A DNA stretch of 64,000 nucleotides, from assembly GCF_004364575.1 (NCBI RefSeq), contig NZ_SOAG01000005.1, positions 1 through 64,000 on the forward strand, written 5' to 3'. The stretch comes from Myroides indicus. GTDB lineage: Bacteria; Bacteroidota; Bacteroidia; Flavobacteriales; Flavobacteriaceae. Within the stretch, counting starts at the first letter, position 1. Every line of letters starts with the position of its first letter. Under the pieces are notes generated by a model, which had not been told where the DNA came from, did no database searches, and worked only from the letters and a program-made list of their open reading frames with translations. Both the position numbers and the translations under genes were made by a program. Of the stretch, positions 17,498-25,361 are shown one piece after another.

Positions 17498-17884
17498 ATG
17501 AAATTTTCTCAAAGATTAGCTTATTATTTGTTTGGTCTATTAATTGGATGTATCTTTTTACTGTACTTTTTTGGAGAAAAGAAAACAGAATTTTGTTACC
17601 TTCCTAACTGTCGCGTTTTAAAAGAGCTACGAACAAAACCTATGACATACAGTCCTGAAGCAGATAGTATCCTACAGCAAAACTGGGTTGAAAAAAAGGA
17701 TATTGAAAAAATACTTCAACACGGCAAAGTAGATTTTTCTAAAAGTAATATAGAATTTGAAAACGGAAAAATTTATATTATTAATGGCATCAATAAAAAA
17801 AATGAATCTATAACTATAAAAGTAATCAATTATTCTAATGATAGCAAGTTATACGATATAGTAAAAAATAATGCTTTTCCCTAA
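17498..17884 (+). CDS. DUF4258 domain protein, membrane-anchored
   Basis: A 128-residue protein. One hydrophobic segment at residues 9-26 (YYLFGLLIGCIFLLYFFG) anchors it, and the rest lies outside the cytosol or is a short anchored domain. The C-terminal part fits the DUF4258 pattern: VEKKDIEKILQHGKVDFSKS, then FENGKIYIINGINKKNE and a final strand IKVINYSNDSKLYDI. DUF4258 proteins are small alpha/beta proteins of unknown function; some relatives sit in toxin systems, but nothing in this neighbourhood supports that. Its own promoter box lies 16 bases upstream. Confidence 0.65.
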   Translation: MKFSQRLAYYLFGLLIGCIFLLYFFGEKKTEFCYLPNCRVLKELRTKPMTYSPEADSILQQNWVEKKDIEKILQHGKVDFSKSNIEFENGKIYIINGINKKNESITIKVINYSNDSKLYDIVKNNAFP

Positions 17885-18216
17885 CATGTAAGTTGGTAAT
17901 TAATTTAAACCATACAAAAATTATCCAAAAAGTACTACCTGTTTTAGAACTAAAAAGCACAATTTCCCCATCAAATTTGCTAAAGCATCATCATTCTTCT
18001 ATTTATAAATATATTTAAAATATCATTTCCGATACTCAAGACATTTATTTTTTAGCAACCTTGATTACCAAACCATATGAGTTATTAAACAGGGAAACAC
18101 TTTAATGATTCCTCCAAGAATATAGACAATATATCAAAGTTGATTATTTTTAGAAATTAAAAGGTAAAACACTAAAGTAATTAGTTTTAACTAATTATCT
18201 AAATTCATTTTTTGAA
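17885..18216. other. 332-base AT-rich gap, no intact gene
   Basis: Both flanking genes point into this gap. One plus-strand frame can be read through with only four stops over roughly 110 codons (segments such as LATLITKPYELLNRETL and ELKQPINF), which might be a decayed gene, but I recognise no family. No strong hairpin or promoter match is visible. I see nothing definite. Confidence 0.4.
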
Positions 18217-18831
18217 CTAAAACAACCCATTAATTTCAGCATCAATACGGTTAATAATATGTCCTAAATCCTCAGGATTATCTACAAAATTGAGCTGATC
18301 GACATCTATAGTCAGCAATTTGCCTTTATTATACGTTTTTGCCCAACTTTCATAGCGCTCATTTAGCTTGTTCAGATAGTCAATAGAAATTGAGTTCTCG
18401 TATTCTCTGCCTCTTTTGTGTATTTGTCCCACCAGATTAGGAATAGAACTTTTTAAATAAATAAGCAAATCAGGGGCTCCCACCAACTCCTGCATCAAAT
18501 CAAATAAAGAGGAATAATTCTGGAAATCTCTGTTAGACATCAATCCCATTGCATGTAAATTGGGTGCAAAAATAGAAGCATCCTCATAAATAGTTCTATC
18601 CTGAATCACATTTTTACCACTTTCTCTAATCTGTAAAACCTGACGAAAGCGACTATTCAAAAAATATACCTGTAAATTAAAAGACCATCGCTCCATCTGA
18701 TGGTAAAAATCGTCTAAATAAGGATTGTCAACTACATCTTCAAAATGAGGTTCCCATCCATAGTGTTTGGACAATAGTTTTGTAAGCGTAGTTTTTCCTG
18801 CTCCAATATTTCCGGCAATAGCGATATGCAT
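18217..18831 (-). CDS. Deoxynucleoside kinase
   Basis: A 204-residue kinase of the dNK/dGK family. The P-loop is AGNIGAGKTTLTK at residues 5-17; VVDNPYLDDFY, NSRFRQVLQIRESGKNVIQD and the DRS-type motif DRTIYEDASIFA follow; the lid region is KRGREYENSISIDYL. It salvages deoxynucleosides by 5'-phosphorylation; whether it prefers deoxyadenosine, deoxyguanosine or others cannot be read from the sequence. It is the last gene of the thyA-folA run, and its ATG overlaps the upstream stop by one base (TAATG), so translation is probably coupled. Confidence 0.9.
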   Translation of the reverse strand: MHIAIAGNIGAGKTTLTKLLSKHYGWEPHFEDVVDNPYLDDFYHQMERWSFNLQVYFLNSRFRQVLQIRESGKNVIQDRTIYEDASIFAPNLHAMGLMSNRDFQNYSSLFDLMQELVGAPDLLIYLKSSIPNLVGQIHKRGREYENSISIDYLNKLNERYESWAKTYNKGKLLTIDVDQLNFVDNPEDLGHIINRIDAEINGLF

Positions 18832-19625
18832 TACGGTATATTTATAAGATAGTTATTTATTTTTTGATTGGTAAAAATACTCAATTTTTGAGTGTTATAA
18901 AAGAACCCGTCAACTGTTTTTTCAGGTATTTGAATTAGATATTTTTTATTCTCCAACAAATCAATATAATAGATTTTTTGCTGATATCGATAAAATATTT
19001 TTTTCAACCCTTCTATCTGAATTTCATCCAAATCCGAATCCAAATTATATCTTAGCACTTCCTTTCCATATATATCTATTCCTAGTATTGTATTCTCACT
19101 ATCTATCCAAAAAAAATTATTCAAAGTTGAATAGCAATATTTCACTTTATCACTCTTAATAATATAAATTGGAGTTATTTTTGAGTCAGATAAATTATAT
19201 TGAAATATTGTGTTATTAGCAGAATTAAACATCCAGCACCTTTTTTTAATACTGACACCTAAGTATGTTATATCAAGTGTAGAAAATTCTGTTTCAAGAT
19301 TAATTTCTTTTACTTCTGAAAGCTCTTTATCCAACAAAATAAATGTTTTAAAATCAGAATAGAACAATAGCAACTGTAAAGGATTAGTAATATCCACCCT
19401 GTAAAGTTTACCTAGCTTCAGGTTAGTATAGTTGCCTGTTTGCGTATTATTTTTCTTTTTCAGCGTATTATTTTCCAACAAATATGTATTGTCATAAATG
19501 TCCTTTCCGATAAACTGTTGATTTTTTTCCAATTGTTCGGAATTTAACCACTGTACACTAATCAAATCTTGCCCATAGAGAGTTAGTCCAAAAAAAATAA
19601 AAATGATACAGTGTACACTTTTCAT
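18831..19625 (-). CDS. Exported protein of unknown function, beta-rich
   Basis: A 264-residue protein with a signal peptide (residues about 1-18, ending FGLTLYGQ) and no lipobox or later membrane helix, so it is exported to the periplasm or beyond. The mature part consists of short strands with repeated K/N-L-x-x-Y and D-x-x-x-V-L patterns (for example DNTYLLENNTLKKKNNT and GIDIYGKEVLRYNLDSD), suggesting a beta-propeller-like fold. I recognise no domain. It overlaps folA by four bases (ATGA) and the kinase by one base, so it is translated within the nucleotide operon although it looks unrelated to nucleotide synthesis. Confidence 0.6.
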   Translation of the reverse strand: MKSVHCIIFIFFGLTLYGQDLISVQWLNSEQLEKNQQFIGKDIYDNTYLLENNTLKKKNNTQTGNYTNLKLGKLYRVDITNPLQLLLFYSDFKTFILLDKELSEVKEINLETEFSTLDITYLGVSIKKRCWMFNSANNTIFQYNLSDSKITPIYIIKSDKVKYCYSTLNNFFWIDSENTILGIDIYGKEVLRYNLDSDLDEIQIEGLKKIFYRYQQKIYYIDLLENKKYLIQIPEKTVDGFFYNTQKLSIFTNQKINNYLINIP

Positions 19626-20116
19626 CCTTTATTTTTTCTGATAAAAGTTTGAAAAGTAAAAGAATACGCATGCTTTTCATCCTGTGGATGAAAAGCTTCT
19701 CGGATCAAATCCCATTCTTCCTTTGAAAATTCCGGAAAAAAGGCATCAGCATCAAAAGAGTGATGTACCCGGGTCAATTCAATTTTATCAGCATAAGGTA
19801 AAGTTTGCCTATAAATTTCACCTCCCCCGATAACAAAAGATTCAGTTTCCTTTTTTACAAGCTCTATTGCTTCTGATAGGCTATTCACAACTATACAATT
19901 CTCAGGCACATCGTAATTTTTCTGTCTTGTAATGATAATATGCGTTCTGTTGGGAAGCGGTTTTGGAAAAGATTCAAACGTTTTTCTTCCCATAATAATA
20001 TAATGATGTGAAGTAAGATTTTTAAAGTGCTTAAAATCATCTGGTAAATGCCATATCATTTGGTTTGATTTTCCTAATGCATTATTTTCAGCCGCAGCTG
20101 CAACCAACGTTAACAT
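19622..20116 (-). CDS. folA: Dihydrofolate reductase
   Basis: A 164-residue DHFR. It shows AAAENNALGKSNQMIWHLPDDF with the active-site Asp, then HYIIMGRKTFESFPKPLPNRTHIIITR and the NADPH-binding FVIGGGEIYRQTLPYAD; the final part DADAFFPEF is also standard. It regenerates tetrahydrofolate after ThyA oxidises methylene-tetrahydrofolate, which fits its place two genes downstream of thyA. Length is normal for chromosomal bacterial DHFR, so this is the housekeeping enzyme and not a plasmid-type resistant form. Confidence 0.95.
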   Translation of the reverse strand: MLTLVAAAAENNALGKSNQMIWHLPDDFKHFKNLTSHHYIIMGRKTFESFPKPLPNRTHIIITRQKNYDVPENCIVVNSLSEAIELVKKETESFVIGGGEIYRQTLPYADKIELTRVHHSFDADAFFPEFSKEEWDLIREAFHPQDEKHAYSFTFQTFIRKNKG

Positions 20117-20132
20117 AACATTCTTATTTAAA

Positions 20133-20525
20133 TTATAATCCTGAAGTAGAGTGATCTTGATTTTGATCCAAATCTCGTTTAGTATCTACTAATGGGAAAT
20201 CTTTTTCAACGCTTGCTCTCAATTCTTTGATTCTCGTCTGCTGTTTATCTATTAATATTTCAATCTGTCTATCCTGCCACTTTTTACCCATAAATCGATT
20301 GACTATCAAAACATTTACAGCATGCAAAAAAACAAAAAACGACCATATTCCTATTGCATACGGCCACCAAACTGAAGATACTGCCGGATCCTGTACAAAA
20401 GTATTAACGCAAAACATCAACAAACTTCCTAAAACAAAAACTACAAAGTGGAAAAAAAGCATTTTTTTTTGCTTTACTCTTTGTTTGGCATACTCATACT
20501 GCTCAATGGATTCATCTTTTTTCAT
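20133..20525 (-). CDS. 2TM domain-containing protein
   Basis: A 130-residue protein with two membrane helices, near residues 22-42 (LFFHFVVFVLGSLLMFCVNTF) and 53-74 (VWWPYAIGIWSFFVFLHAVNVL, split by position). The polar N-terminus YEYAKQRVKQKK and the charged tail after FMGKKWQDRQIE match the 2TM domain seen as a small stand-alone protein or as part of LytTR regulators in Bacteroidota. Function unknown. It lies 16 bases after thyA and 16 bases before folA on the same strand. Confidence 0.8.
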   Translation of the reverse strand: MKKDESIEQYEYAKQRVKQKKMLFFHFVVFVLGSLLMFCVNTFVQDPAVSSVWWPYAIGIWSFFVFLHAVNVLIVNRFMGKKWQDRQIEILIDKQQTRIKELRASVEKDFPLVDTKRDLDQNQDHSTSGL

Positions 20526-20541
20526 AGTATTCAGGTATTAA

Positions 20542-21366
20542 TTAGACAGAGACTTTACCTTTAATTGCCGGGTGAGGATCGTAATTTTGAAGCTCAAAAT
20601 CTTCATATTGAAAACCAAAAATATCTTTTATCTTTTCATTTAATTTCATAATCGGCAATGCTTTTGGCTCTCTTGACAGTTGAAGCTGTACTTGTTCTAT
20701 GTGATTATTATAAATATGGACATCGCCAAAAGTATGAATAAAGTCTCCTGCTTCTAAATCACAAACCTGAGCCACCATCATCGTTAACAATGCGTAAGAC
20801 GCAATATTAAAAGGTACTCCTAAAAACACATCGGCGCTACGTTGGTACAACTGACAAGACAATTTTCCATCCGCAACATAAAACTGAAAAAAGGAATGGC
20901 AAGGCGGTAAAGCAGCTTTTCCGTTAGACACATTTTGGGCAAATGAAACAGAAGTATCCGGCAATACACTTGGATTCCAAGCAGAAACCATAATTCTTCT
21001 GCTATTAGGACTATTTTTTAAAGTGTGAATTACCTCCTTAATCTGATCAATTCCCTCTCCGTTCCAATTGCGCCATTGATACCCATATACAGGTCCTAAA
21101 TCACCATTTTCGTCAGCCCATTCATCCCAAATTCTTACTCCGTTTTGCTTTAAGTAACCAATATTTGTATCTCCTGTTAAAAACCAGAGTAATTCATAAA
21201 TAATAGATTTTAAATGGACTTTTTTAGTTGTAACCAAAGGAAAGCCTTCAGACAAATCAAAACGCATCTGATAGCCAAAAATGCTTTTCGTTCCGGTTCC
21301 GGTTCGATCTCCTTTTTGAACACCTTTTTCAAGCACTTCTCTTACTAAGTCTAAATATTGTTTCAT
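20542..21366 (-). CDS. thyA: Thymidylate synthase
   Basis: A 274-residue ThyA. Motifs: [43 protein letters not shown], the catalytic Cys in [13 protein letters not shown], then [19 protein letters not shown] and [12 protein letters not shown]. It methylates dUMP to dTMP using methylene-tetrahydrofolate and leaves dihydrofolate, which FolA from the same operon reduces. The length is close to the 264 residues of the E. coli enzyme. Because ThyA is present, the flavin-dependent ThyX is not needed. Confidence 0.97.
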   Translation of the reverse strand: MKQYLDLVREVLEKGVQKGDRTGTGTKSIFGYQMRFDLSEGFPLVTTKKVHLKSIIYELLWFLTGDTNIGYLKQNGVRIWDEWADENGDLGPVYGYQWRNWNGEGIDQIKEVIHTLKNSPNSRRIMVSAWNPSVLPDTSVSFAQNVSNGKAALPPCHSFFQFYVADGKLSCQLYQRSADVFLGVPFNIASYALLTMMVAQVCDLEAGDFIHTFGDVHIYNNHIEQVQLQLSREPKALPIMKLNEKIKDIFGFQYEDFELQNYDPHPAIKGKVSV

Positions 21367-21390
21367 AGCTACCTTGCTTTCTTTTCTTTT

Positions 21391-21993
21391 CTATTCTTCT
21401 CGTTTACTGATTTCGTCTCTTATTTTTGCTGCTTTTTCGTAATCTTCATTATCAATAGCTTCATCTAACATATTATTCAGAGTTGAAATAGAGAACTCTC
21501 CCCAATCACTTGTTTGAACAATTTTTTCTGTTTGAGTATCTTCTACTTTATCTGTTGTTTCTCGCTCTTCTTGAGTATCGGTATTTAAAATTATTCCTGC
21601 TTTATTCATAATATCTTTATATGTAAAAATAGGAGCAAAAAAACGGATTGCCAAAGCAATGGCATCTGAAGTACGAGCGTCTAAAATTTCTTCTATTCCA
21701 TCACGTTCACAAATCATACTTGAAAAAAAGACTCCGTCAACTAATTTATGAATAATTACCTGTTTTACAACAATATCAAATCGGTCTGCAAAATTTTTAA
21801 ATAAATCGTGAGTCAAAGGTCTGGACGGTCTAATCTCTTCTTCTATTGCAATAGCAATAGATTGTGCTTCAAAGGCTCCTATGACAATAGGTAATTTTCT
21901 ATCTCCATCTACCTCATCCAAGATCAAAGCATAGGCACCATTTTGTGTATGACTGTACGATATTCCTTTGACCGTTAATTTTATTAAACTCAT
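21391..21993 (-). CDS. Bifunctional nuclease (BFN) family protein with UVR-like tail
   Basis: A 200-residue protein. The N-terminal 130 residues match the BFN/DUF151 family: YALILDEVDGDRKLPIVIGAFEAQSIAIAIE, SRPLTHDLFKNF and ILDARTSDAIALAIRF. The tail carries a UVR-type motif LDEAIDNEDYEKAAKIRDEISKRE, which in UvrB/UvrC and Clp adaptors mediates protein contacts. Plant and bacterial members have been reported to have RNase/DNase activity, but the cellular role is uncertain. It is the first gene of the thyA-folA-kinase run; a TAnnTTTG box lies 33 bases upstream. Confidence 0.85.
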   Translation of the reverse strand: MSLIKLTVKGISYSHTQNGAYALILDEVDGDRKLPIVIGAFEAQSIAIAIEEEIRPSRPLTHDLFKNFADRFDIVVKQVIIHKLVDGVFFSSMICERDGIEEILDARTSDAIALAIRFFAPIFTYKDIMNKAGIILNTDTQEERETTDKVEDTQTEKIVQTSDWGEFSISTLNNMLDEAIDNEDYEKAAKIRDEISKREE

Positions 21994-22026
21994 ATTTTTT
22001 ATTTATCGGCAAAAAGCTACTGAAAA

Positions 22027-22034
22027 CAAAGATA
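22027..22034 (-). promoter_or_regulatory. Promoter -7 box for the BFN-thyA-folA-kinase run
   Basis: The minus strand reads TATCTTTG, an exact TAnnTTTG match, 33 bases before ATG 21993. No other exact match is seen in the short gaps between the six genes, consistent with one transcript. Confidence 0.5.
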
Positions 22035-22126
22035 GTAATTCTTTATTTTAATTACCTGTTTTATGCTAAAGGTAAAAGCTTTTTTTAGAGATGTGACTTC
22101 TATTTAAGAAGAAGTTTTAAATATAG

Positions 22127-22171
22127 CCATAAAAAAGCAGCTGTAAATAATTCACAGCTGCTTTTTTATGG
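22127..22171. terminator. Strong terminator downstream of etfA
   Basis: A perfect 18-bp inverted repeat, ccataaaaaagcagctgt (22127-22144) with its complement (22154-22171) around a 9-base loop. The GC core agcagctg is flanked by A and T runs, so it can stop transcripts in either direction; the natural user is the minus-strand etfBA message. Confidence 0.9.
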
Positions 22172-22187
22172 TACACTAAAGCTATTA

Positions 22188-23153
22188 TTAATTATTAGTC
22201 TTAAATTCTTTTAATTTTTCTACTAATTGAGGAACAACTTGAAATGCATCTCCTACAATTCCGTAATCAGCTACTTTAAAGAAAGGTGCTTCAGCATCTG
22301 TATTGATAACCACTTTTACCTTAGAAGCATTAATACCGGCAATATGCTGGATTGCTCCAGAAATTCCGACTGCAATATAAAGATTTGCAGAAACCGGTTT
22401 TCCAGTTTGCCCTACATGTTCTTCATGAGATCTCCATCCCAAATCGGATACCGGTTTCGAACACGCTAATGCTGCTCCTAAAACCTCTGCTAAATCTTCA
22501 AGCATTTTCCAATTTTCCGGACCTTTTAATCCTCTTCCTCCTGAAACTACAATATCTGCATCGGCAATAGTAACCTTTCCGGACATTTTCTCAACATTTT
22601 CTACTTTCAGAGAAAAATCTGCATCATTTAATGAAGGAGAAAAATCTTCAGCTGTGGCAGCTCCTTGAGCTTCTTTTAATCCATATGAGTTTTTTGCCAA
22701 AGCAATTACTTTAACATCTGTAGTAATTTCTGTTTGGTTAAATCCTTTATTTGAAAAAGCATTCCTTTTGACCACAAAAGGAGACGTGCTGATCGGCAAG
22801 GCAACCACGTTAGAAGCAAAACCTGCATTTAATGCAACGGCTACACTCGGAGCCGTATATAAACTGTCCGTTGTAGATGACAAGATAACCAATTTAGCAC
22901 TTTCTTTTTCTACAGCTTGTTTAATAGCATCTGCATAAGCTTTTGCATTAAATGTATTTAATTTATCATTTGATATCTTTAATACTTTATCTACACCATA
23001 TTTCCCCAATTCACTGGTATCTGTCATATTTACGGTAAGAGCCGTAACAGTGGTACCTAAAGACTCCGCTACTTTTTTAGCATAAGAAGCTAATTCTAAT
23101 GCTACTTTTTTAAATTTTCCTTCTGCTGATTCAGCATATATTAAAACTGACAT
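22188..23153 (-). CDS. etfA: Electron transfer flavoprotein alpha subunit
   Basis: A 321-residue ETF alpha subunit. The C-terminal FAD-binding domain is clear: VSGGRGLKGPENWKMLEDLA, ACSKPVSDLGWRSHEEHVGQ and AVGISGAIQHIAGI, with a closing VINTDAEAPFFKVADYGIVGD. With EtfB it forms a soluble heterodimer that takes electrons from acyl-CoA dehydrogenases and passes them to ETF:quinone oxidoreductase. The acyl-CoA dehydrogenase at 46684 in this window is a likely donor. It lies 43 bases after etfB on the same strand and ends at a strong terminator. Confidence 0.96.
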   Translation of the reverse strand: MSVLIYAESAEGKFKKVALELASYAKKVAESLGTTVTALTVNMTDTSELGKYGVDKVLKISNDKLNTFNAKAYADAIKQAVEKESAKLVILSSTTDSLYTAPSVAVALNAGFASNVVALPISTSPFVVKRNAFSNKGFNQTEITTDVKVIALAKNSYGLKEAQGAATAEDFSPSLNDADFSLKVENVEKMSGKVTIADADIVVSGGRGLKGPENWKMLEDLAEVLGAALACSKPVSDLGWRSHEEHVGQTGKPVSANLYIAVGISGAIQHIAGINASKVKVVINTDAEAPFFKVADYGIVGDAFQVVPQLVEKLKEFKTNN

Positions 23154-23196
23154 AATCTTTTCTTTTTAGTTTTTAATCTGATGAATAAATACAAGC

Positions 23197-23943
23197 TTAG
23201 ATAACTTTTGCCTCATTGTGCAACAAATCAATCAACTCATCTAAATTGTCCGGCGAAATCATTTTACATGCAGATTTTGGCGCTGGTTTTTCAAATTTCA
23301 CTGCTTTTGTTGCCAATTCTGCTCCTACCGGTTCCAATACAGCTAAGGCTTTTGTTCTGGCAGACATAATTCCTCGCATATTTGGAATACGCAAATCTTT
23401 TTCGTCCACCAATCCTTTTTGTCCACCAATTACCATAGGTAAATTTCCAGAAATAGTTTCTTTTCCCCCATCTATTTGACGGATTGCTTTTACCGCAGTA
23501 CCTTCAATTTCAAGTCCTTCACATGAATTAATAAAATCAACTCCCAGCAAAGCTGCAAGCATTCCCGGAACCATTCCGCCGTTATAATCCAAAGATTCTT
23601 TTCCGGCAAGAATCAAATCATAGCTTCCCTTTTTTGCAACTTCTGCCAATTGTTTAGCAACGAAAAGACCATCGGTAGGATTAGCATTTACTCTGATAGC
23701 TTCGTCTGCACCTATCGCCAATGCTTTTCTAAGAGTAGCTTCTGTTTCTGCTCCTCCCACATTTACCACCGTTACATTAGCTCCTTGTTTTTCCTTAAAC
23801 CAAACAGCCCTTGTTAAGGCATATTCATCATTTGGATTGATTACAAACTGAACTCCGTTAGTATCAAATTCTGTATCTCCGTTTGTAAAATTAATTTTTG
23901 AAGTAGTATCAGGCACATGGCTGATGCAAACTAATATTTTCAT
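23197..23943 (-). CDS. etfB: Electron transfer flavoprotein beta subunit
   Basis: A 248-residue ETF beta subunit. It starts MKILVCISHVPDTTSKI, has INPNDEYALTRAV, VVNVGGAETEATLRKALAIGADEAI and LILAGKESLDYNGGMVPGMLA, all standard in the family, and ends near ELIDLLHNEAKVI. It binds AMP and provides the docking surface for dehydrogenase partners. Its gene precedes etfA with a 43-base gap; the divergent pdhB gene lies beyond a 366-base spacer. Confidence 0.96.
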   Translation of the reverse strand: MKILVCISHVPDTTSKINFTNGDTEFDTNGVQFVINPNDEYALTRAVWFKEKQGANVTVVNVGGAETEATLRKALAIGADEAIRVNANPTDGLFVAKQLAEVAKKGSYDLILAGKESLDYNGGMVPGMLAALLGVDFINSCEGLEIEGTAVKAIRQIDGGKETISGNLPMVIGGQKGLVDEKDLRIPNMRGIMSARTKALAVLEPVGAELATKAVKFEKPAPKSACKMISPDNLDELIDLLHNEAKVI

Positions 23944-24309
23944 TATTATATAGTTTTTGTTCTACATTATATCTTATTCAGTCAACGAAAATAAGAATTT
24001 ATTCGCACATATTTACTATGCAGGCATATAATTTTTAGTTTTACTTTGCAGCTCATAATGCAACACCTTACAATCATTTAACAAATAATCAGCTTTAAAT
24101 CAAGATACCGACAAAATCAACAAAAATTACCTTAAATTAATTACTATATTTAAAACAAATAAAAGCACAATATTTTTCTACCAAAAGGTTAAAAATGAAT
24201 TTCCTTACTTACTTCTACAAATATTAAATCATAGCTGTGTACTCAAATAATAAATATAATTTTATACTTTTGCTTTCTGTAAATCAATTGCGGAAATAAA
24301 TTACATTAT
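23944..24309. other. 366-base spacer between divergent etfB and pdhB
   Basis: It is strongly AT-rich and must hold both promoters. On the plus strand TACTTTTG (24265-24272) is an exact -7 match for pdhB. No exact TAnnTTTG match is seen on the minus strand for etfB. I see no long inverted repeat, no open frame of note and no terminator. Confidence 0.5.
24265..24272 (+). promoter_or_regulatory. Promoter -7 box for pdhB
   Basis: TACTTTTG fits TAnnTTTG exactly, ending 37 bases before ATG 24310. Confidence 0.5.
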
Positions 24310-25287
24310 ATGAAAACGATTCAATTTAGAGAAGCAGTGTGCGAAGCGATGAGCGAAGAAATGCGCCGCGACGAATCAATATATTTAATAGGAGAAGAAG
24401 TTGCCGAATATAATGGTGCTTACAAAGCATCAAAAGGAATGCTTGACGAATTTGGAGAGAAGCGCGTGATAGACGCTCCTATAGCTGAGTTGGGGTTTGC
24501 CGGAATAGGCGTGGGATCTGCCATGAATGGAAACCGTCCTATTGTTGAATTTATGACATTTAACTTTTCACTGGTAGGAATAGACCAAATCATCAACAAT
24601 GCAGCAAAAATGAGACAAATGTCAGGTGGGCAATTTAACATTCCTATTGTTTTCAGAGGACCTACAGCTTCTGCCGGACAATTAGGAGCTACCCACTCTC
24701 AAGCTTTTGAAAATTGGTATGCAAATGTTCCAGGGCTAAAAGTAGTGGTACCTTCTAATCCTTATGATGCAAAAGGACTCTTGAAATCTGCTATTAGAGA
24801 TGATGACCCTGTTATTTTTATGGAATCAGAACAAATGTATGGAGACAAAGGGGAAGTTCCGGAAGGCGAATATCTCATTCCGTTAGGTGTAGCTGATATA
24901 AAAAGACAAGGTTCTGATGTAACTGTAGTTTCTTTTGGAAAAATTATAAAAGAAGCATTTAAAGCAGCAGAGGAATTGGATAAAGAAGGGATTTCCTGTG
25001 AAATTATCGATTTGCGTACAATTCGTCCAATGGATCACGAAGCCATTTTAAACTCTGTCAAAAAAACCAATCGTCTGGTTATTCTTGAAGAAGCTTGGCC
25101 ATTTGGAAGTATTTCTTCTGAAATTACGTATATTGTACAAGAACAAGCTTTTGATTTTTTAGATGCTCCTATCCAAAGAATTACAACAGCAGATACCCCT
25201 GCTCCGTATTCTCCAGTATTGCTACAAGAATGGCTGCCTAATGCAAATGATGTAATAAATGCAGTAAAAAAAGTTATGTATAAATAA
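24310..25287 (+). CDS. pdhB: Pyruvate dehydrogenase E1 component, beta subunit
   Basis: A 325-residue transketolase-like beta subunit. Markers: the start TIQFREAVCEAMSEEMRRDE, LIGEEVAEYNGAYKASKGML with the Glu that activates thiamine pyrophosphate, ELGFAGIGVGSAMNGNRPIVEFM, and the closing ITTADTPAPYSPVL. With the alpha subunit it decarboxylates pyruvate inside the pyruvate dehydrogenase complex. The alpha subunit and E2 genes are not adjacent here. A branched-chain 2-oxoacid dehydrogenase beta subunit is the main alternative, but the EVAEYNGAYK pattern is that of pyruvate dehydrogenase. Confidence 0.92.
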   Translation: MKTIQFREAVCEAMSEEMRRDESIYLIGEEVAEYNGAYKASKGMLDEFGEKRVIDAPIAELGFAGIGVGSAMNGNRPIVEFMTFNFSLVGIDQIINNAAKMRQMSGGQFNIPIVFRGPTASAGQLGATHSQAFENWYANVPGLKVVVPSNPYDAKGLLKSAIRDDDPVIFMESEQMYGDKGEVPEGEYLIPLGVADIKRQGSDVTVVSFGKIIKEAFKAAEELDKEGISCEIIDLRTIRPMDHEAILNSVKKTNRLVILEEAWPFGSISSEITYIVQEQAFDFLDAPIQRITTADTPAPYSPVLLQEWLPNANDVINAVKKVMYK

Positions 25288-25307
25288 TTTTTAGATTATA
25301 TTTGATT

Positions 25308-25343
25308 ACTCCATCTTAAAATTTCATAAGATGGAGTTTTTTA
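25308..25343 (+). terminator. Terminator after pdhB
   Basis: A perfect 11-bp stem, actccatctta (25308-25318) with taagatggagt (25327-25337), has an 8-base loop and is followed by TTTTTT. It separates pdhB from the DUF5686 gene only 75 bases downstream. Confidence 0.85.
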
Positions 25344-25361
25344 TTTATTTGAATTTATGCT

